64,000 nucleotides of DNA, from positions 1,555,001 through 1,619,000 of the forward strand of contig NZ_JAPENL010000002.1 in the NCBI RefSeq assembly GCF_026342015.1. The letters are read 5' to 3'. The stretch comes from Micromonospora lupini. Its GTDB lineage: Bacteria > Actinomycetota > Actinomycetes > Mycobacteriales > Micromonosporaceae. Position numbers and translations under genes: made by a program. Of this stretch, positions 14,924-24,111 are shown in pieces (position 1 is the stretch's first letter; every line of letters starts with the position of its first letter). The notes under the pieces were generated by a model, which was not told where the DNA came from, ran no database searches, and saw only the letters and a list, made by a program, of their open reading frames with translations.

Positions 14924-17586
14924 CCACCCATCCGGACCCGGTACGGGACACACCGGAGGCGTACTCCGCCCCGGCGCAGCCGACCGAGCCGCTGGCGCAG
15001 CCCACCGCCCCGGCAGCCGCCCCGGCCCAGCCGGCGACCGCCGACTGGACCGACGGCGTGGACACCGTGCCGCGCGCCGGTGGCACCCCTGGCGAGTTGC
15101 AGCCGTACACCGAGCTGGGTCTGCGCGACGACGAGTACGACCGGATCCGGCAGATCCTCGGCCGTCGACCCACGCAGTCCGAGCTGGCGATGTACTCGAT
15201 CATGTGGAGCGAGCACTGCTCCTACAAGTCGAGCAAGGTGCACCTGCGCCAGTTCGGTGAGAAGGCCCCGCACAGCGACCGGATGCTCGCCGGCATCGGC
15301 GAGAACGCCGGCGTCGTGCAGGTCTCCGACGAGCTGGCGGTGACCTTCAAGGTCGAGTCGCACAACCACCCGAGCTTCGTCGAGCCGTACCAGGGCGCGG
15401 CGACAGGCGTCGGCGGCATCGTCCGGGACATCCTGGCCATGGGCGCCCGCCCGGTCGCGGTGATGGACCCGCTGCGCTTCGGCGCCGCGGACCACCCGGA
15501 CACCGCACGGGTGCTCACCGGCATCGTCGCCGGCGTGGGCGGCTACGGCAACTGCCTTGGCCTGCCCAACATCGGTGGCGAGCTGGTCTTCGACCCGTCC
15601 TACCAGGGCAACCCTCTGCTCAACGCGCTCTGCCTGGGCGTGCTGCCGGTCAGCCGGCTGCAGAACAAGGCAGCCGCCGGCCCCGGCAACGTCGTCGTGC
15701 TGATGGGTGCCAAGACCGGCCGGGACGGCATCGGTGGCGTCTCGGTGCTGGCCAGCGCCACCTTCGACGAGGGCAGCGAGGCTCGTCGCCCCGCCGTGCA
15801 GGTCGGCGACCCGTTCACCGAGAAGCTGCTGATCGAGGCGTGCCTGGAGCTGTACGACGGGCAACTGGTCGTCGGCATTCAGGACCTCGGCGGTGCCGGT
15901 CTGACCTGCGCGCTCACCGAGACCGCCGCGGCTGCCGGCACGGGCATGCGGGTCTGGCTGGAGCGGGTGCCGCTGCGCGAGCCCTCGATGGACCCGCACG
16001 AGATCCTGGCCAGCGAGTCGCAGGAGCGGATGCTGCTTGTCGTCGAGCCGGAGAAGCTCGACGCCGTGCTCAAGACCTGCGAGAAGTGGGGCGTCCTCGC
16101 CACCGCGATCGGTGAGGTCACCGCACCGGAGCCGGACGGCAGCCCGGGTCGATTGACGATCACCTGGCAGGACCACCTGGTCGTCGACGTGCCGCCGGGT
16201 TCGCTCGTCGACGACGGCCCGGTCTACGCCCGGCCGATGCGCGAGCCGGCCGACCTGATCCTGCTCCAGGCCGACCGGGCCGAGACGCTTCCCCGCCCGG
16301 CCGACCCGGACGCGCTGCGGGAGACCGTGCTGCGCATGATCGCGTCGCCCAACCTGGCCGACAAGACCTGGGTCACCGAGCAGTACGACCGCTACGTGCT
16401 GGGCAACACCGTGCTCGCCCAGCCGGAGGACAGCGGCGTGATCCGGATCGACGAGCGGACCGGTCTCGGCGTGGCGCTGTCGCTGGACGGCAACGGCCGG
16501 TACGCCCGACTTGACCCGTACAACGGCACCAAGCTGGCCCTCGCCGAGGCGTACCGGAACGTGGCGGTGACCGGCGCGAAGCCGATCGCCGTGACCAACT
16601 GCCTCAACTTCGGCTCGCCGGAGGACCCGGGCGTGATGTGGCAGTTCGCCGAGGCCGTGCGCGGCCTGGCGGACGGCTGCCTGGAGCTGGGCATCCCGGT
16701 GACCGGCGGCAACGTCAGCTTCTACAACCAGACCGGCGCGGCCGCCATCCACCCGACCCCGGTGGTCGGCGTGCTTGGTGTGCTGGACAACGTCGCCGAC
16801 CGGGTGCCGATGGGCTTCGTCCCGCGCCCCGGTGGCGACCACGACCAGCTCTACCTGCTCGGCGAGACGAACGTGGAGCTGTCCGGCTCGGAGTGGGCCT
16901 GGGTGACCCACGAGCACCTCGGCGGGATCCCGCCGCAGGTCGACCTCCTCCGCGAGAAGGCGCTTGCCGAACTGCTGGCCGAGGCGGCCCGCGTCGGTCA
17001 CCTCAGCTCGGCGCACGACCTCTCCGACGGTGGCCTCGCCCAGAGCCTTGTCGAGTCCTGCCTGCGGCGTGGCGTCGGCGCCCGGATCGCCGTGCCGGAG
17101 CAGTTCGCCGGCGGGTCGATGCCGTTCGTCTACCTGTTCAGCGAGTCCGCGACGCGGGCGCTGGTGTCGGTGCCGCGTGGCCACGACAAGGCGTTCGCCG
17201 CGCTCTGCGCCGAGCGGGGTGTGCCGTTCGAGTTGATCGGCGTCACCGACCCGACTGGCGGCGCGCTGGAGGTGCACGGCCAGTTCCGGATCGGTCTGGA
17301 CGAGCTGCGGGCCGCGCACACCGAGACGCTGCCGCGTCTCTTCGGCGGCACCGCCGCCGTCGAGGTGCCCGCGCCGGCCGCAGGCGTGGCGGGCGCGGTC
17401 GAGGGCGTGCCGCTGCCGGGTGCCCCGGCCGAGCCGGTGGACGCGTCGGAGGTGCTCTCCGAGCCGATCGCCTCATCCGGTCCGTCCCCGCAGACCGGAG
17501 CTGTCGACCCGGTCGGGTCGGCGCAGCCGGGTGAGTCGTCCGAGTCTGACCCCGGTGCCACCGAGCCGTCGCCTGACGAGCGCTGA
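14920..17586 (+). CDS. purL: Phosphoribosylformylglycinamidine synthase subunit PurL
   Basis: An 888-residue small-type PurL, the ATP-dependent FGAM synthetase that works with PurS and PurQ. Signatures include MWSEHCSYKSSK, VESHNHPSFVEPYQGAATGVGG, GDPFTEKLLIEA, DLGGAGLTCA and HDLSDGGLAQSL. The protein is longer than usual for this type (about 740-770). The first 50 residues are Pro/Ala/Thr-rich, and a C-terminal tail of about 75 residues after TLPRLFGG is Pro/Ala/Ser/Glu-rich; both look disordered. The ATG at 14920 has GGAGAGG 6 nt upstream. Its 3' end overlaps the next gene. Confidence 0.95.
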   Translation: MTTHPDPVRDTPEAYSAPAQPTEPLAQPTAPAAAPAQPATADWTDGVDTVPRAGGTPGELQPYTELGLRDDEYDRIRQILGRRPTQSELAMYSIMWSEHCSYKSSKVHLRQFGEKAPHSDRMLAGIGENAGVVQVSDELAVTFKVESHNHPSFVEPYQGAATGVGGIVRDILAMGARPVAVMDPLRFGAADHPDTARVLTGIVAGVGGYGNCLGLPNIGGELVFDPSYQGNPLLNALCLGVLPVSRLQNKAAAGPGNVVVLMGAKTGRDGIGGVSVLASATFDEGSEARRPAVQVGDPFTEKLLIEACLELYDGQLVVGIQDLGGAGLTCALTETAAAAGTGMRVWLERVPLREPSMDPHEILASESQERMLLVVEPEKLDAVLKTCEKWGVLATAIGEVTAPEPDGSPGRLTITWQDHLVVDVPPGSLVDDGPVYARPMREPADLILLQADRAETLPRPADPDALRETVLRMIASPNLADKTWVTEQYDRYVLGNTVLAQPEDSGVIRIDERTGLGVALSLDGNGRYARLDPYNGTKLALAEAYRNVAVTGAKPIAVTNCLNFGSPEDPGVMWQFAEAVRGLADGCLELGIPVTGGNVSFYNQTGAAAIHPTPVVGVLGVLDNVADRVPMGFVPRPGGDHDQLYLLGETNVELSGSEWAWVTHEHLGGIPPQVDLLREKALAELLAEAARVGHLSSAHDLSDGGLAQSLVESCLRRGVGARIAVPEQFAGGSMPFVYLFSESATRALVSVPRGHDKAFAALCAERGVPFELIGVTDPTGGALEVHGQFRIGLDELRAAHTETLPRLFGGTAAVEVPAPAAGVAGAVEGVPLPGAPAEPVDASEVLSEPIASSGPSPQTGAVDPVGSAQPGESSESDPGATEPSPDER

Positions 17587-18346
17587 GGCGTTGGCGGCGG
17601 CCGTCCACGGCCAGCCCGGGTCGGGCGCCAGGTTCGACTGGGGCCTGACCGGGGCGGCCGAGCTCGGCCGGGTCTGCGCGGCGCTGGTGGTGGTGGACGT
17701 GCTCTCGTTCACCACCGCCGTGGAGGTGGCGGTCGCCCGGGGCATGCGGGTGCACCCGTTCCCGTGGGGTGAGCAGGCCGCTGAGTACGCGTTGCGGGTC
17801 GGCGCTGTCGCGGCGGTGGGCCGTCGCCGGGTGACTGCCGACCATCCGTGGTCGCTGTCGCCCGCCGCGCTGAGCGCCGCGCCCGTCGTGGCGGACCTGG
17901 TGCTGCCCTCACCGAACGGCTCCGCGATAAGCGCGGCCGCCAGCGCCACCGGGTTGCCGGTGGTCGCGGCGTGCCTGCGCAACTCCCGCGCCGTCGGGCG
18001 TTGGCTGCGCCGCCAGGGGTACGGCACGACTGACGCCCCGATCGGCGTCATCGCCTCCGGTGAGCGGTGGCCGGACGGGTCGCTACGACCGTCGGTCGAG
18101 GACCAGCTCGGCGCGGCGAGCGTGCTGGACGCCTTGTCCGGTGTGCCGGGTGGCCTCTCCGTGGAGGCGGCCATGGCGCTCGCCGCGCTGGCCAGCACTC
18201 CGGACGTCCCCGCCGCGGTGCGCGGCAGCGTGTCCGGTCGGGAGTTGACCGAGAGTGGCTTCGGCGCCGACGTCGACATCGCGGTCCAGGTGGGCGTGTC
18301 GGACGTCGTTCCGGTCCTGCGCCAGGGCGTGTTCTCCGCCGCCTGA
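17555..18346 (+). CDS. 2-phosphosulfolactate phosphatase family protein (ComB-like)
   Basis: A protein of about 263 residues belonging to the ComB family, named for the enzyme that dephosphorylates 2-phosphosulfolactate in coenzyme M synthesis. Actinomycetes do not make coenzyme M, so the true substrate here is unknown. Visible features are VVVDVLSFTTAVEVAVARG, VLPSPNGSAIS (metal/phosphate site), AACLRNSRAVGRWL and GERWPDGSLRPSVEDQLGA. The start is uncertain: GTG 17555 (overlapping purL by 32 nt) or GTG 17531, both in frame. The overlap with purL suggests co-expression with purine synthesis. Confidence 0.78.
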   Translation: MPPSRRLTSAEALAAAVHGQPGSGARFDWGLTGAAELGRVCAALVVVDVLSFTTAVEVAVARGMRVHPFPWGEQAAEYALRVGAVAAVGRRRVTADHPWSLSPAALSAAPVVADLVLPSPNGSAISAAASATGLPVVAACLRNSRAVGRWLRRQGYGTTDAPIGVIASGERWPDGSLRPSVEDQLGAASVLDALSGVPGGLSVEAAMALAALASTPDVPAAVRGSVSGRELTESGFGADVDIAVQVGVSDVVPVLRQGVFSAA

Positions 18347-18456
18347 CCGTCGCGCGGTGCTGATCAACTCGGCTTCCGGGAAACCGGTGTGTCGAAGCCT
18401 GGCGGACACCCCGCCTTCCTTGAAGACGATCACGCCGCCACCCGTCACCCGCAGCG

Positions 18457-18488
18457 AAACGGCCGCCCGGAGAACCGGGCGGCCGTTT
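18457..18488. terminator. Bidirectional terminator hairpin
   Basis: A 14-bp perfect stem (AAACGGCCGCCCGG at 18457-18470, complement at 18475-18488) with an AGAA tetraloop ends in TTT on both strands. It sits between the convergent ComB-like gene and the membrane-protein gene, serving both. Confidence 0.8.
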
Positions 18489-18513
18489 GCCGTCGTGCTG
18501 TGCGTGGTGCTTG

Positions 18514-20583
18514 TCAGTCGTCCAGCCAGTCGAGGCGTCGGCCGCCCCGCTCGGTGGGAGGCGGCCCGTCCGGCCGGGCCCGACCACCCTGCTGCTGGCC
18601 GTAACCGGCCTGGTCGTAGCCGCGGTCGTCGTAGCCGCCGCGTTGCTGCGGGGGCTCCTGGCCGTAGCCGCCCTGGTCGTACCCGCCGCCCTGCTGCTGG
18701 CCGTAGCCGCCCTGGTCGTAGCCCCGGTCGTCGTAGCCGCCGCGTTGCTGCGGGGGCTCCTGGCCGTACCCGCCCTGGTCGTACCCGCCGCCCTGCTGCT
18801 GGCCGTAACCGCCCTGGTCGTACGCGCTGGTCTGCTGGCCGTAGCCGCCGGTCGGCTCCGCCGCCCGACCGCCGCCGTACGGGGCCGTCGGATCGGGCTG
18901 GCCGTAGCCCGGCGTCTGCTCGGGCTGGTAGACGCCTGTGGCGTACGGGTCGGCCGGAGCCGGGTACTGGGTGCTGTCGCCGGTGTACCGGCCGGTCGGC
19001 TCGTCGAAGCGCTCGTCGTATCCTGCCGCCCCACCCGCGGGAGCGGGCGGGTATCCCGCGCCACCGGCCGGGGCGGTGTAGTCACGGCTGCCGTAGCCGC
19101 CACCGGACGAGGGTGCGCTGCCGTAGCCGCCGCCCGGAGCCGCGCCGCCGCCGTAGGCCGCGCCCGAGCCGGGTGCGGCGCCGCCGTAGCCTGCGCCCGA
19201 GCCGGGTGCGGCGCCGTAGGCGTCCCCCGCCGGGCCGGCGCCGTAGCCGCCGTCCGGCGTTGCCACCGTGCCGTAGCCGCCGCCCGAGGAGGGCGCGTTG
19301 CCGTAGCCACCGGCGCCGTAGCCGCCCGGGGAGGGCTCGTCGCCGTAGCCCGCGCCGCCCCAACCCTGCTGGCCGGCAGCGCCGTAGGGCTGTGCTGGTG
19401 CCGCGTACGGATCCGGCGGGACGTCGTCGACCACCGGGCGGTGCATCATCGTCGGCGCCTCGCTCAGCGCCGCCCCGCCGACCATTGTCGGGTCGGGCCC
19501 GCCACCGGGGCGGTTGACCACACGCGTCGGGTCATCGGCCCCGTGGAAGGCGCCTCGGGCCGCCGGCACGGCGCCAGCCGCCCCGGCAGCGCCCGCCGCC
19601 GTTGGCTCGTCATCGTCGTCGCCGCTCTCGCGGCGCTTCATCCAGAGCAGCACGATCGTGCCGACGCCCGCCGCGACGAGCAGGCCGCCGAGCAGGATGA
19701 TCAGGTACGACCCGAAGCCGCCGCCGTCGTCCTCCTTGCCGGCGTTTGCCGGTGCGCCCGGGCTGGCCGCCTCGGAGGGCTCCTCCTCGGCACCTTCCTC
19801 GGTCGCCTCGTCGGTGGGGGTGGCCTCGGCGGTTGCGGACGGCGTGGCGCTTGGCGTCACCTCGACCTTGATCTCCAGGCTGATCCGCTGGCCGGTGACG
19901 GACTGCCCGGCGCTCGCGGTGAAGCTCTTGACCGCGTTGATGTTGTCGAAGCTGGCACCGACGGTGAGCCGGCCCGGAGTGATCGGCTTGTCGGTCGTGC
20001 CGTCGATCCGGAAGTTGCCGCTACCGTTGCTTATCGTGTCGTAGCGGTGGCCGGCGTCGTCCTGCAGGATCACGATGGCGTTCGGAACCGCTGTGCCGTC
20101 GGCCTTCTTGACCACCTTGCCGGAAACCGACTTCACAGTCTGGTTCTGGGGCGGCGTCGGCGGCGGAGCTGCCTTGGCCTGAAGGTTGACCGTGGTCGAG
20201 CCGTTCCCGTTCCCGAGCCCGGCAGTGGCCTTGACGGTAATGCGGGCGGACCCGTTCGAGGCGTCGTCGGCCAACTTGAACTTGGCGGTGTAAGTGCCGC
20301 TCTCGGTTACGTTCCCCTTCGAGCAGCCATCGATGCACTGAAGCTTGGAGTTGTCGGAGCTGACGGTGACATCGGCGGGCACCGCCGGATCGTCAAAGCC
20401 GAGCTTGTAACTCACTGTCGTCTCGCCGCCTGCTTGGACGGTGCCTGGGGAGGCTGAGACGTTGGTGACGTTAGGCGCGGCCAAAGCTGGTGTGGCGGGG
20501 ACGGCGAGCAGAGCGCCGGCAACCAGCGCTACGACCACACCGGCCCGCTGCTTCCAGGCACGTCGGTGTGTTGACACGTCCAC
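18514..20583 (-). CDS. Secreted-domain/one-TM protein with Tyr/Gly/Gln-rich cytoplasmic tail
   Basis: A 689-residue type I membrane protein. A signal peptide (residues 1-36, ending ALAAP) is followed by an Ig-like domain (about 37-135), a carboxypeptidase-regulatory-like beta-sandwich (150-235, SVSGKVVKKADGTAVPNAIV), an acidic Thr/Glu linker and a transmembrane helix (SYLIILLGGLLVAAGVGTIV). The remaining roughly 360 residues are cytoplasmic and rich in Gly, Tyr, Gln and Pro. Two nearly exact 33-residue repeats contain YGQQQGGGYDQGGYGQEP (DNA about 18600-18790). The tail looks prion-like. The family is unknown to me beyond actinobacterial membrane proteins. Start GTG 20583, with GTG 20577 as alternative. 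Confidence 0.72.
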   Translation of the reverse strand: MDVSTHRRAWKQRAGVVVALVAGALLAVPATPALAAPNVTNVSASPGTVQAGGETTVSYKLGFDDPAVPADVTVSSDNSKLQCIDGCSKGNVTESGTYTAKFKLADDASNGSARITVKATAGLGNGNGSTTVNLQAKAAPPPTPPQNQTVKSVSGKVVKKADGTAVPNAIVILQDDAGHRYDTISNGSGNFRIDGTTDKPITPGRLTVGASFDNINAVKSFTASAGQSVTGQRISLEIKVEVTPSATPSATAEATPTDEATEEGAEEEPSEAASPGAPANAGKEDDGGGFGSYLIILLGGLLVAAGVGTIVLLWMKRRESGDDDDEPTAAGAAGAAGAVPAARGAFHGADDPTRVVNRPGGGPDPTMVGGAALSEAPTMMHRPVVDDVPPDPYAAPAQPYGAAGQQGWGGAGYGDEPSPGGYGAGGYGNAPSSGGGYGTVATPDGGYGAGPAGDAYGAAPGSGAGYGGAAPGSGAAYGGGAAPGGGYGSAPSSGGGYGSRDYTAPAGGAGYPPAPAGGAAGYDERFDEPTGRYTGDSTQYPAPADPYATGVYQPEQTPGYGQPDPTAPYGGGRAAEPTGGYGQQTSAYDQGGYGQQQGGGYDQGGYGQEPPQQRGGYDDRGYDQGGYGQQQGGGYDQGGYGQEPPQQRGGYDDRGYDQAGYGQQQGGRARPDGPPPTERGGRRLDWLDD

Positions 20584-20738
20584 CGCCTTCCGGGCTGACT
20601 TCCCTTCGACCGGCGGGGCGCCGGGCCGGGGATCATCACGGTACGAATACGCCGTCGGCCACTATGCCTTGTCTGACTGGATCGGCGCGACCCAGGGCCA
20701 GCGTCGGGTGCTTCACGTGTGCGTCGTATCGTCCCGTC

Positions 20739-21092
20739 GTGTCCTCTCCGCACAGTAAGTCCACCGCCGTAGCGTCGGCTTTGTCGGCGCTTGACGAGGG
20801 TCGTACACCCGAACGGCCGGTGCTCCGGGAGGCGGTCCGGTCCTTGTTGGCCGTCCTCGCGGAGCGCGCCCCCGGCCGATCGGTGGAGGTGCGCGTCCCA
20901 CCATACGGTGCGATCCAGTGCGTTCCCGGTCCTCGACACACCAGGGGAAATCCGCCGAACGTCGTCGAGATGTCCCCGCAGACCTGGTTGGAGTTGGCCA
21001 CCGGGCGGATCGGGTGGGTGGAGGCGGTCACCGACGGTCGCGTGCAGGTGAGCGGTGTTCGGGCGGACCTCTCGGCGTTTCTGCCCCTCTAG
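20739..21092 (+). CDS. SCP2-like (sterol carrier family) small protein
   Basis: A 117-residue protein of the bacterial sterol-carrier-like family, recognisable by VEVRVPPYGAIQCVPGPRHTRG and EMSPQTWLELATGRIGWVEAV. In mycobacteria the homologue (Rv0807) also lies directly upstream of purF (Rv0808), so the arrangement is conserved and suggests co-regulation with purine synthesis. A lipid-binding role is inferred from the fold name only. The GTG at 20739 is chosen to give the usual length; the frame is open upstream without related sequence. Confidence 0.82.
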   Translation: MSSPHSKSTAVASALSALDEGRTPERPVLREAVRSLLAVLAERAPGRSVEVRVPPYGAIQCVPGPRHTRGNPPNVVEMSPQTWLELATGRIGWVEAVTDGRVQVSGVRADLSAFLPL

Positions 21093-21260
21093 CTGCCCGG
21101 ATGTCCGTGTGATCGTGACTCTCGGCACGGAAATCGTGACTATCTGTATTGACGTTGACTCGCGTACACTGTCAGGCGACGACAGTGGTCCCGGCCGAGG
21201 AGTGTGGATCCGCACCGTGATCCCCGCCAGGCCGGTCCAGACCAGCATGAGGGAGCGGTA

Positions 21261-22799
21261 GTGCCCCGAGGCGACGGCCGGCTGAGCCACGACCTTGACC
21301 CCCAACGACCCGGCCCGCAGGACGCCTGTGGCGTCTTCGGTGTCTGGGCCCCCGGTGAAGAGGTTGCCAATCTGACCTACTTCGGCCTCTACGCCCTGCA
21401 GCACCGCGGGCAGGAAGCCGCGGGCATCGCCGTGAGCGACGGTTCGGGCGTGGTGGTCTACAAGGATCTCGGCCTGGTGGCCCAGGTCTTCGACGAGCCC
21501 ACCCTGGCCAGCCTGCGCGGCCACCTGGCGATCGGGCACGCCCGATACTCCACGACCGGCGCCTCGAACTGGGAGAACGCCCAGCCGACCATCCGGTCGA
21601 CCAGTTCCGGCACGACCATCGCGCTGGCCCACAACGGCAACCTGGTCAACACCGCCGAGCTGGAGAAGGAGGTCGCCGAGCGCGGCCTCGTCGCGGACGG
21701 CTCGACAAACGACACCTCGCTGGTGACCATGCTGTTGGCCAGTCGTCCGGACCTGTCGGTCGAGGCGGCCGCGCTCGAGGTGCTGCCGCAGCTGCGCGGC
21801 GCGTTCAGCTTCGTCTTCATGGACGAGTCGACGCTGTACGCGGCCCGTGACCCGCACGGCGTACGCCCGCTGGTGCTCGGCCGGCTGGAGCGTGGCTGGG
21901 TGGTGGCGAGCGAGACCGCCGCGCTGGACATCGTCGGCGCCAGCGTGGTGCGCGAGGTCGAGCCCGGTGAGCTGATCGCGATCGACGAGGAGGGGCTGCG
22001 CTCCACCCGGTTCGCGGCGCCGGAGCCGAAGGGCTGCCTCTTCGAGTACGTCTACATCGCCCGCCCGGACGCGACAATCGCCGGGCGGAACGTGCATGCG
22101 GCGCGGGTGCAGATCGGCCGGCAGTTGGCCAAGGAGCACCCGGTGGAGGCCGATCTGGTCATCCCGGTGCCCGAGTCCGGCACGCCTGCCGCGATCGGTT
22201 ACGCGGAGGCGTCCGGCATCACCTACGGCGCGGGCCTGATGAAGAACCCGTACGTGGGCCGCACCTTCATCCAGCCGTCGCAGACCCTGCGCCAACTGGG
22301 CATCCGCCTCAAGCTCAACCCGCTGCGGCAGAACGTCCGTGGCAAGCGGCTGGTGGTCGTGGACGACTCGATCGTGCGCGGCAACACGCAGCGGGCCATC
22401 GTGCGGATGCTGCGCGAGGCGGGGGCGCTGGAGGTGCACGTCCGGATCTCCTCCCCGCCGGTGAGCTGGCCGTGCTTCTACGGCATCGACTTCGCCACTC
22501 GGGCGGAGCTGCTGGCCAACGGGCTGGACAACGACGGCATCCGGCGCTCCATCGGCGCCGACACGCTGGGCTACGTCTCGCTTCCCGGCCTGATCGCCGC
22601 GACCGAGCAGCCGAAGACCCGGCTGTGTCGGGCGTGTTTCGATGGTGAGTACCCGATCGAGCTGCCGGCCGGCAACCTGATCGGCAAGCACGTCCTCGAA
22701 GGGATGGGCCGCCGGGTCGCGAACGCGACGCCGGAAGCCCCGGACAGCTTCGGCCCGCTCGTCGCCACCCCTGGTGGCGTGACCGCAAACCGCCCGTAG
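21261..22799 (+). CDS. purF: Amidophosphoribosyltransferase (PurF, Fe-S type)
   Basis: A 512-residue first committed enzyme of purine synthesis: PRPP + Gln to phosphoribosylamine. A short propeptide precedes the N-terminal nucleophile cysteine in DACGVFGVW, as in the Bacillus-type enzyme. The glutaminase domain shows LQHRGQEAAG and GHARYSTTG. The PRPP motif is VVVDDSIVRGNT. Candidate Fe-S ligands are the Cys of GCLFEY, SWPCFYG and the LCRACF pair, so it is of the oxygen-sensitive [4Fe-4S] class. GTG 21261 follows GAGGGAGCGG. It lies 62 bp before purM, a probable operon. Confidence 0.96.
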   Translation: MPRGDGRLSHDLDPQRPGPQDACGVFGVWAPGEEVANLTYFGLYALQHRGQEAAGIAVSDGSGVVVYKDLGLVAQVFDEPTLASLRGHLAIGHARYSTTGASNWENAQPTIRSTSSGTTIALAHNGNLVNTAELEKEVAERGLVADGSTNDTSLVTMLLASRPDLSVEAAALEVLPQLRGAFSFVFMDESTLYAARDPHGVRPLVLGRLERGWVVASETAALDIVGASVVREVEPGELIAIDEEGLRSTRFAAPEPKGCLFEYVYIARPDATIAGRNVHAARVQIGRQLAKEHPVEADLVIPVPESGTPAAIGYAEASGITYGAGLMKNPYVGRTFIQPSQTLRQLGIRLKLNPLRQNVRGKRLVVVDDSIVRGNTQRAIVRMLREAGALEVHVRISSPPVSWPCFYGIDFATRAELLANGLDNDGIRRSIGADTLGYVSLPGLIAATEQPKTRLCRACFDGEYPIELPAGNLIGKHVLEGMGRRVANATPEAPDSFGPLVATPGGVTANRP

Positions 22800-22860
22800 C
22801 ACCAACCGGCGCGGCCCGGCCACCGCCGGCGCGGCACCGAGAACCACAAAGGGGAGAACC

Positions 22861-24015
22861 GTGACGCACGTGTCCGAGCGCAGCGGCGCAGGAAGCAGCC
22901 CGACCGGCGCCGGCGGCGACCACCAGCCGTGGACGGCCGGCGCTGGCCGACAGGCCCGTAAACGCTCGGTCTCGTACGCCGACGCCGGGGTCTCCATCGA
23001 CGCGGGCGACCGCGCCGTGGAGCTGCTCAAGTCGAAGGTGCGCCAGACCCGCCGCCCCGAGGTGCTGGGTGACCTCGGCGGCTTCGCCGGCCTGTTCCGG
23101 CTGGACACGAAGAAGTACAAGAGCCCGATCCTGGCGTCCTCCACCGACGGTGTGGGCACCAAGCTGGTGATCGCCCAGCAGATGGACATCCACGACACGG
23201 TCGGCATCGACCTGGTCGCGATGGTCGTCGACGACCTGGTGGCCTGTGGCGCCGAGCCGCTGTTCCTGCTCGACTACATCGCCACCGGCGAGGTCGTCCC
23301 GGACAAGGTGGCCGAGATCGGCGCGGGCATCGCCGACGGCTGCCGGTACGCGGGCTGCGCGCTGCTGGGCGGGGAGACCGCCGAGCACCCGGGTGTGTTG
23401 CGCCCGGACGAGTACGACATCTCCGCGACAGGTGTCGGTGTGGTCGAGGAGGCCGACATCCTCAGCCCGGACCGGGTCGAGGTGGGCGACGTCGTCATCG
23501 CCATGCGTTCCTCCGGCCTGCACTCCAACGGCTACTCGCTGGTGCGGCACGTGCTGCTCGGCGCTGCCCGCATGCGTCTGGACATCGTGATCGACGACTT
23601 CGGACGGCAGCGGACCCTCGGTGAGGAGCTGCTCACCCCCACCAAGATCTACGCCAAGGACTGCCTCAAGCTGATCGCCGAGGCCGAGGTGCGGGCGCTG
23701 TCCCACATCACCGGCGGCGGCATCCCCGGCAACCTGGTCCGGGTGCTGCCGGAGCACGTCGACGCCGTGGTCAACAGGTCCACCTGGAAGCCGCAGCCGA
23801 TCTTCGACCTGATCCAGTCGAAGGGCCGGATCGACGACCACGACATGGAGTCGACCTTCAACATGGGCGTCGGCATGTTCGCGATCGTCTCGGCCGAGGA
23901 CGCCGACCGGGCTCTGGCCACGCTCACCGGCCGTGGGGTCGAGGCGTGGCAGGCCGGCGAGATCATCGAGGGCACCGGCAACGTGCAGATGGTGGGTCAG
24001 CACACTCGCGGATGA
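22861..24015 (+). CDS. purM: Phosphoribosylformylglycinamidine cyclo-ligase
   Basis: A 384-residue AIR synthase that closes the imidazole ring using ATP. Family motifs are SYADAGVSIDAGD, ASSTDGVGTKL, GLHSNGYSLVRHVL and HITGGGIPGNL. The first 35 residues are a Ser/Gly-rich extension not found in the shortest homologues. The GTG start at 22861 follows the strong site AAAGGGGAG. It is downstream of purF; the radical SAM gene begins 96 bp after its stop. Confidence 0.96.
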   Translation: MTHVSERSGAGSSPTGAGGDHQPWTAGAGRQARKRSVSYADAGVSIDAGDRAVELLKSKVRQTRRPEVLGDLGGFAGLFRLDTKKYKSPILASSTDGVGTKLVIAQQMDIHDTVGIDLVAMVVDDLVACGAEPLFLLDYIATGEVVPDKVAEIGAGIADGCRYAGCALLGGETAEHPGVLRPDEYDISATGVGVVEEADILSPDRVEVGDVVIAMRSSGLHSNGYSLVRHVLLGAARMRLDIVIDDFGRQRTLGEELLTPTKIYAKDCLKLIAEAEVRALSHITGGGIPGNLVRVLPEHVDAVVNRSTWKPQPIFDLIQSKGRIDDHDMESTFNMGVGMFAIVSAEDADRALATLTGRGVEAWQAGEIIEGTGNVQMVGQHTRG

Positions 24016-24052
24016 TCACGCTCCGGTGATCGTATGGGCACCTGATCAGGGC

Positions 24053-24082
24053 TTCACCCGAGTGGCCAGTGCCGCCTAGCCT
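24053..24082 (+). promoter_or_regulatory. Possible promoter for the radical SAM/RiPP locus
   Basis: TTCACC (24053-24058) and TAGCCT (24077-24082) are separated by 18 bp, with a ribosome-binding site (GGAGGAGGG) 19 bp further on. This would let the RiPP genes be transcribed independently of purM. The match is moderate. Confidence 0.35.
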
Positions 24083-24111
24083 GAAGGGCTCGGGCTGGGC
24101 GGAGGAGGGTG

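Noticed and set aside
14845..17319. An 800-codon minus-strand frame opposite purL
   Set aside because: Composition is His/Arg/Gln-rich and motif-free, typical of antisense shadows in high-GC genomes.
18355..18450. Possible short gene between the ComB-like gene and the terminator
   Set aside because: No start with a ribosome-binding site and no frame of coding character; it resembles a degraded GATC-type intergenic palindrome.
21149..21170. TTGACG...TACACT as a purF promoter
   Set aside because: The spacing between the boxes is only 10 bp, too short for a sigma-70-type promoter.
24014..24031. GATCAC/GTGATC hairpin after purM as a terminator
   Set aside because: Only 6 bp of stem without a T-tract; too weak to call.
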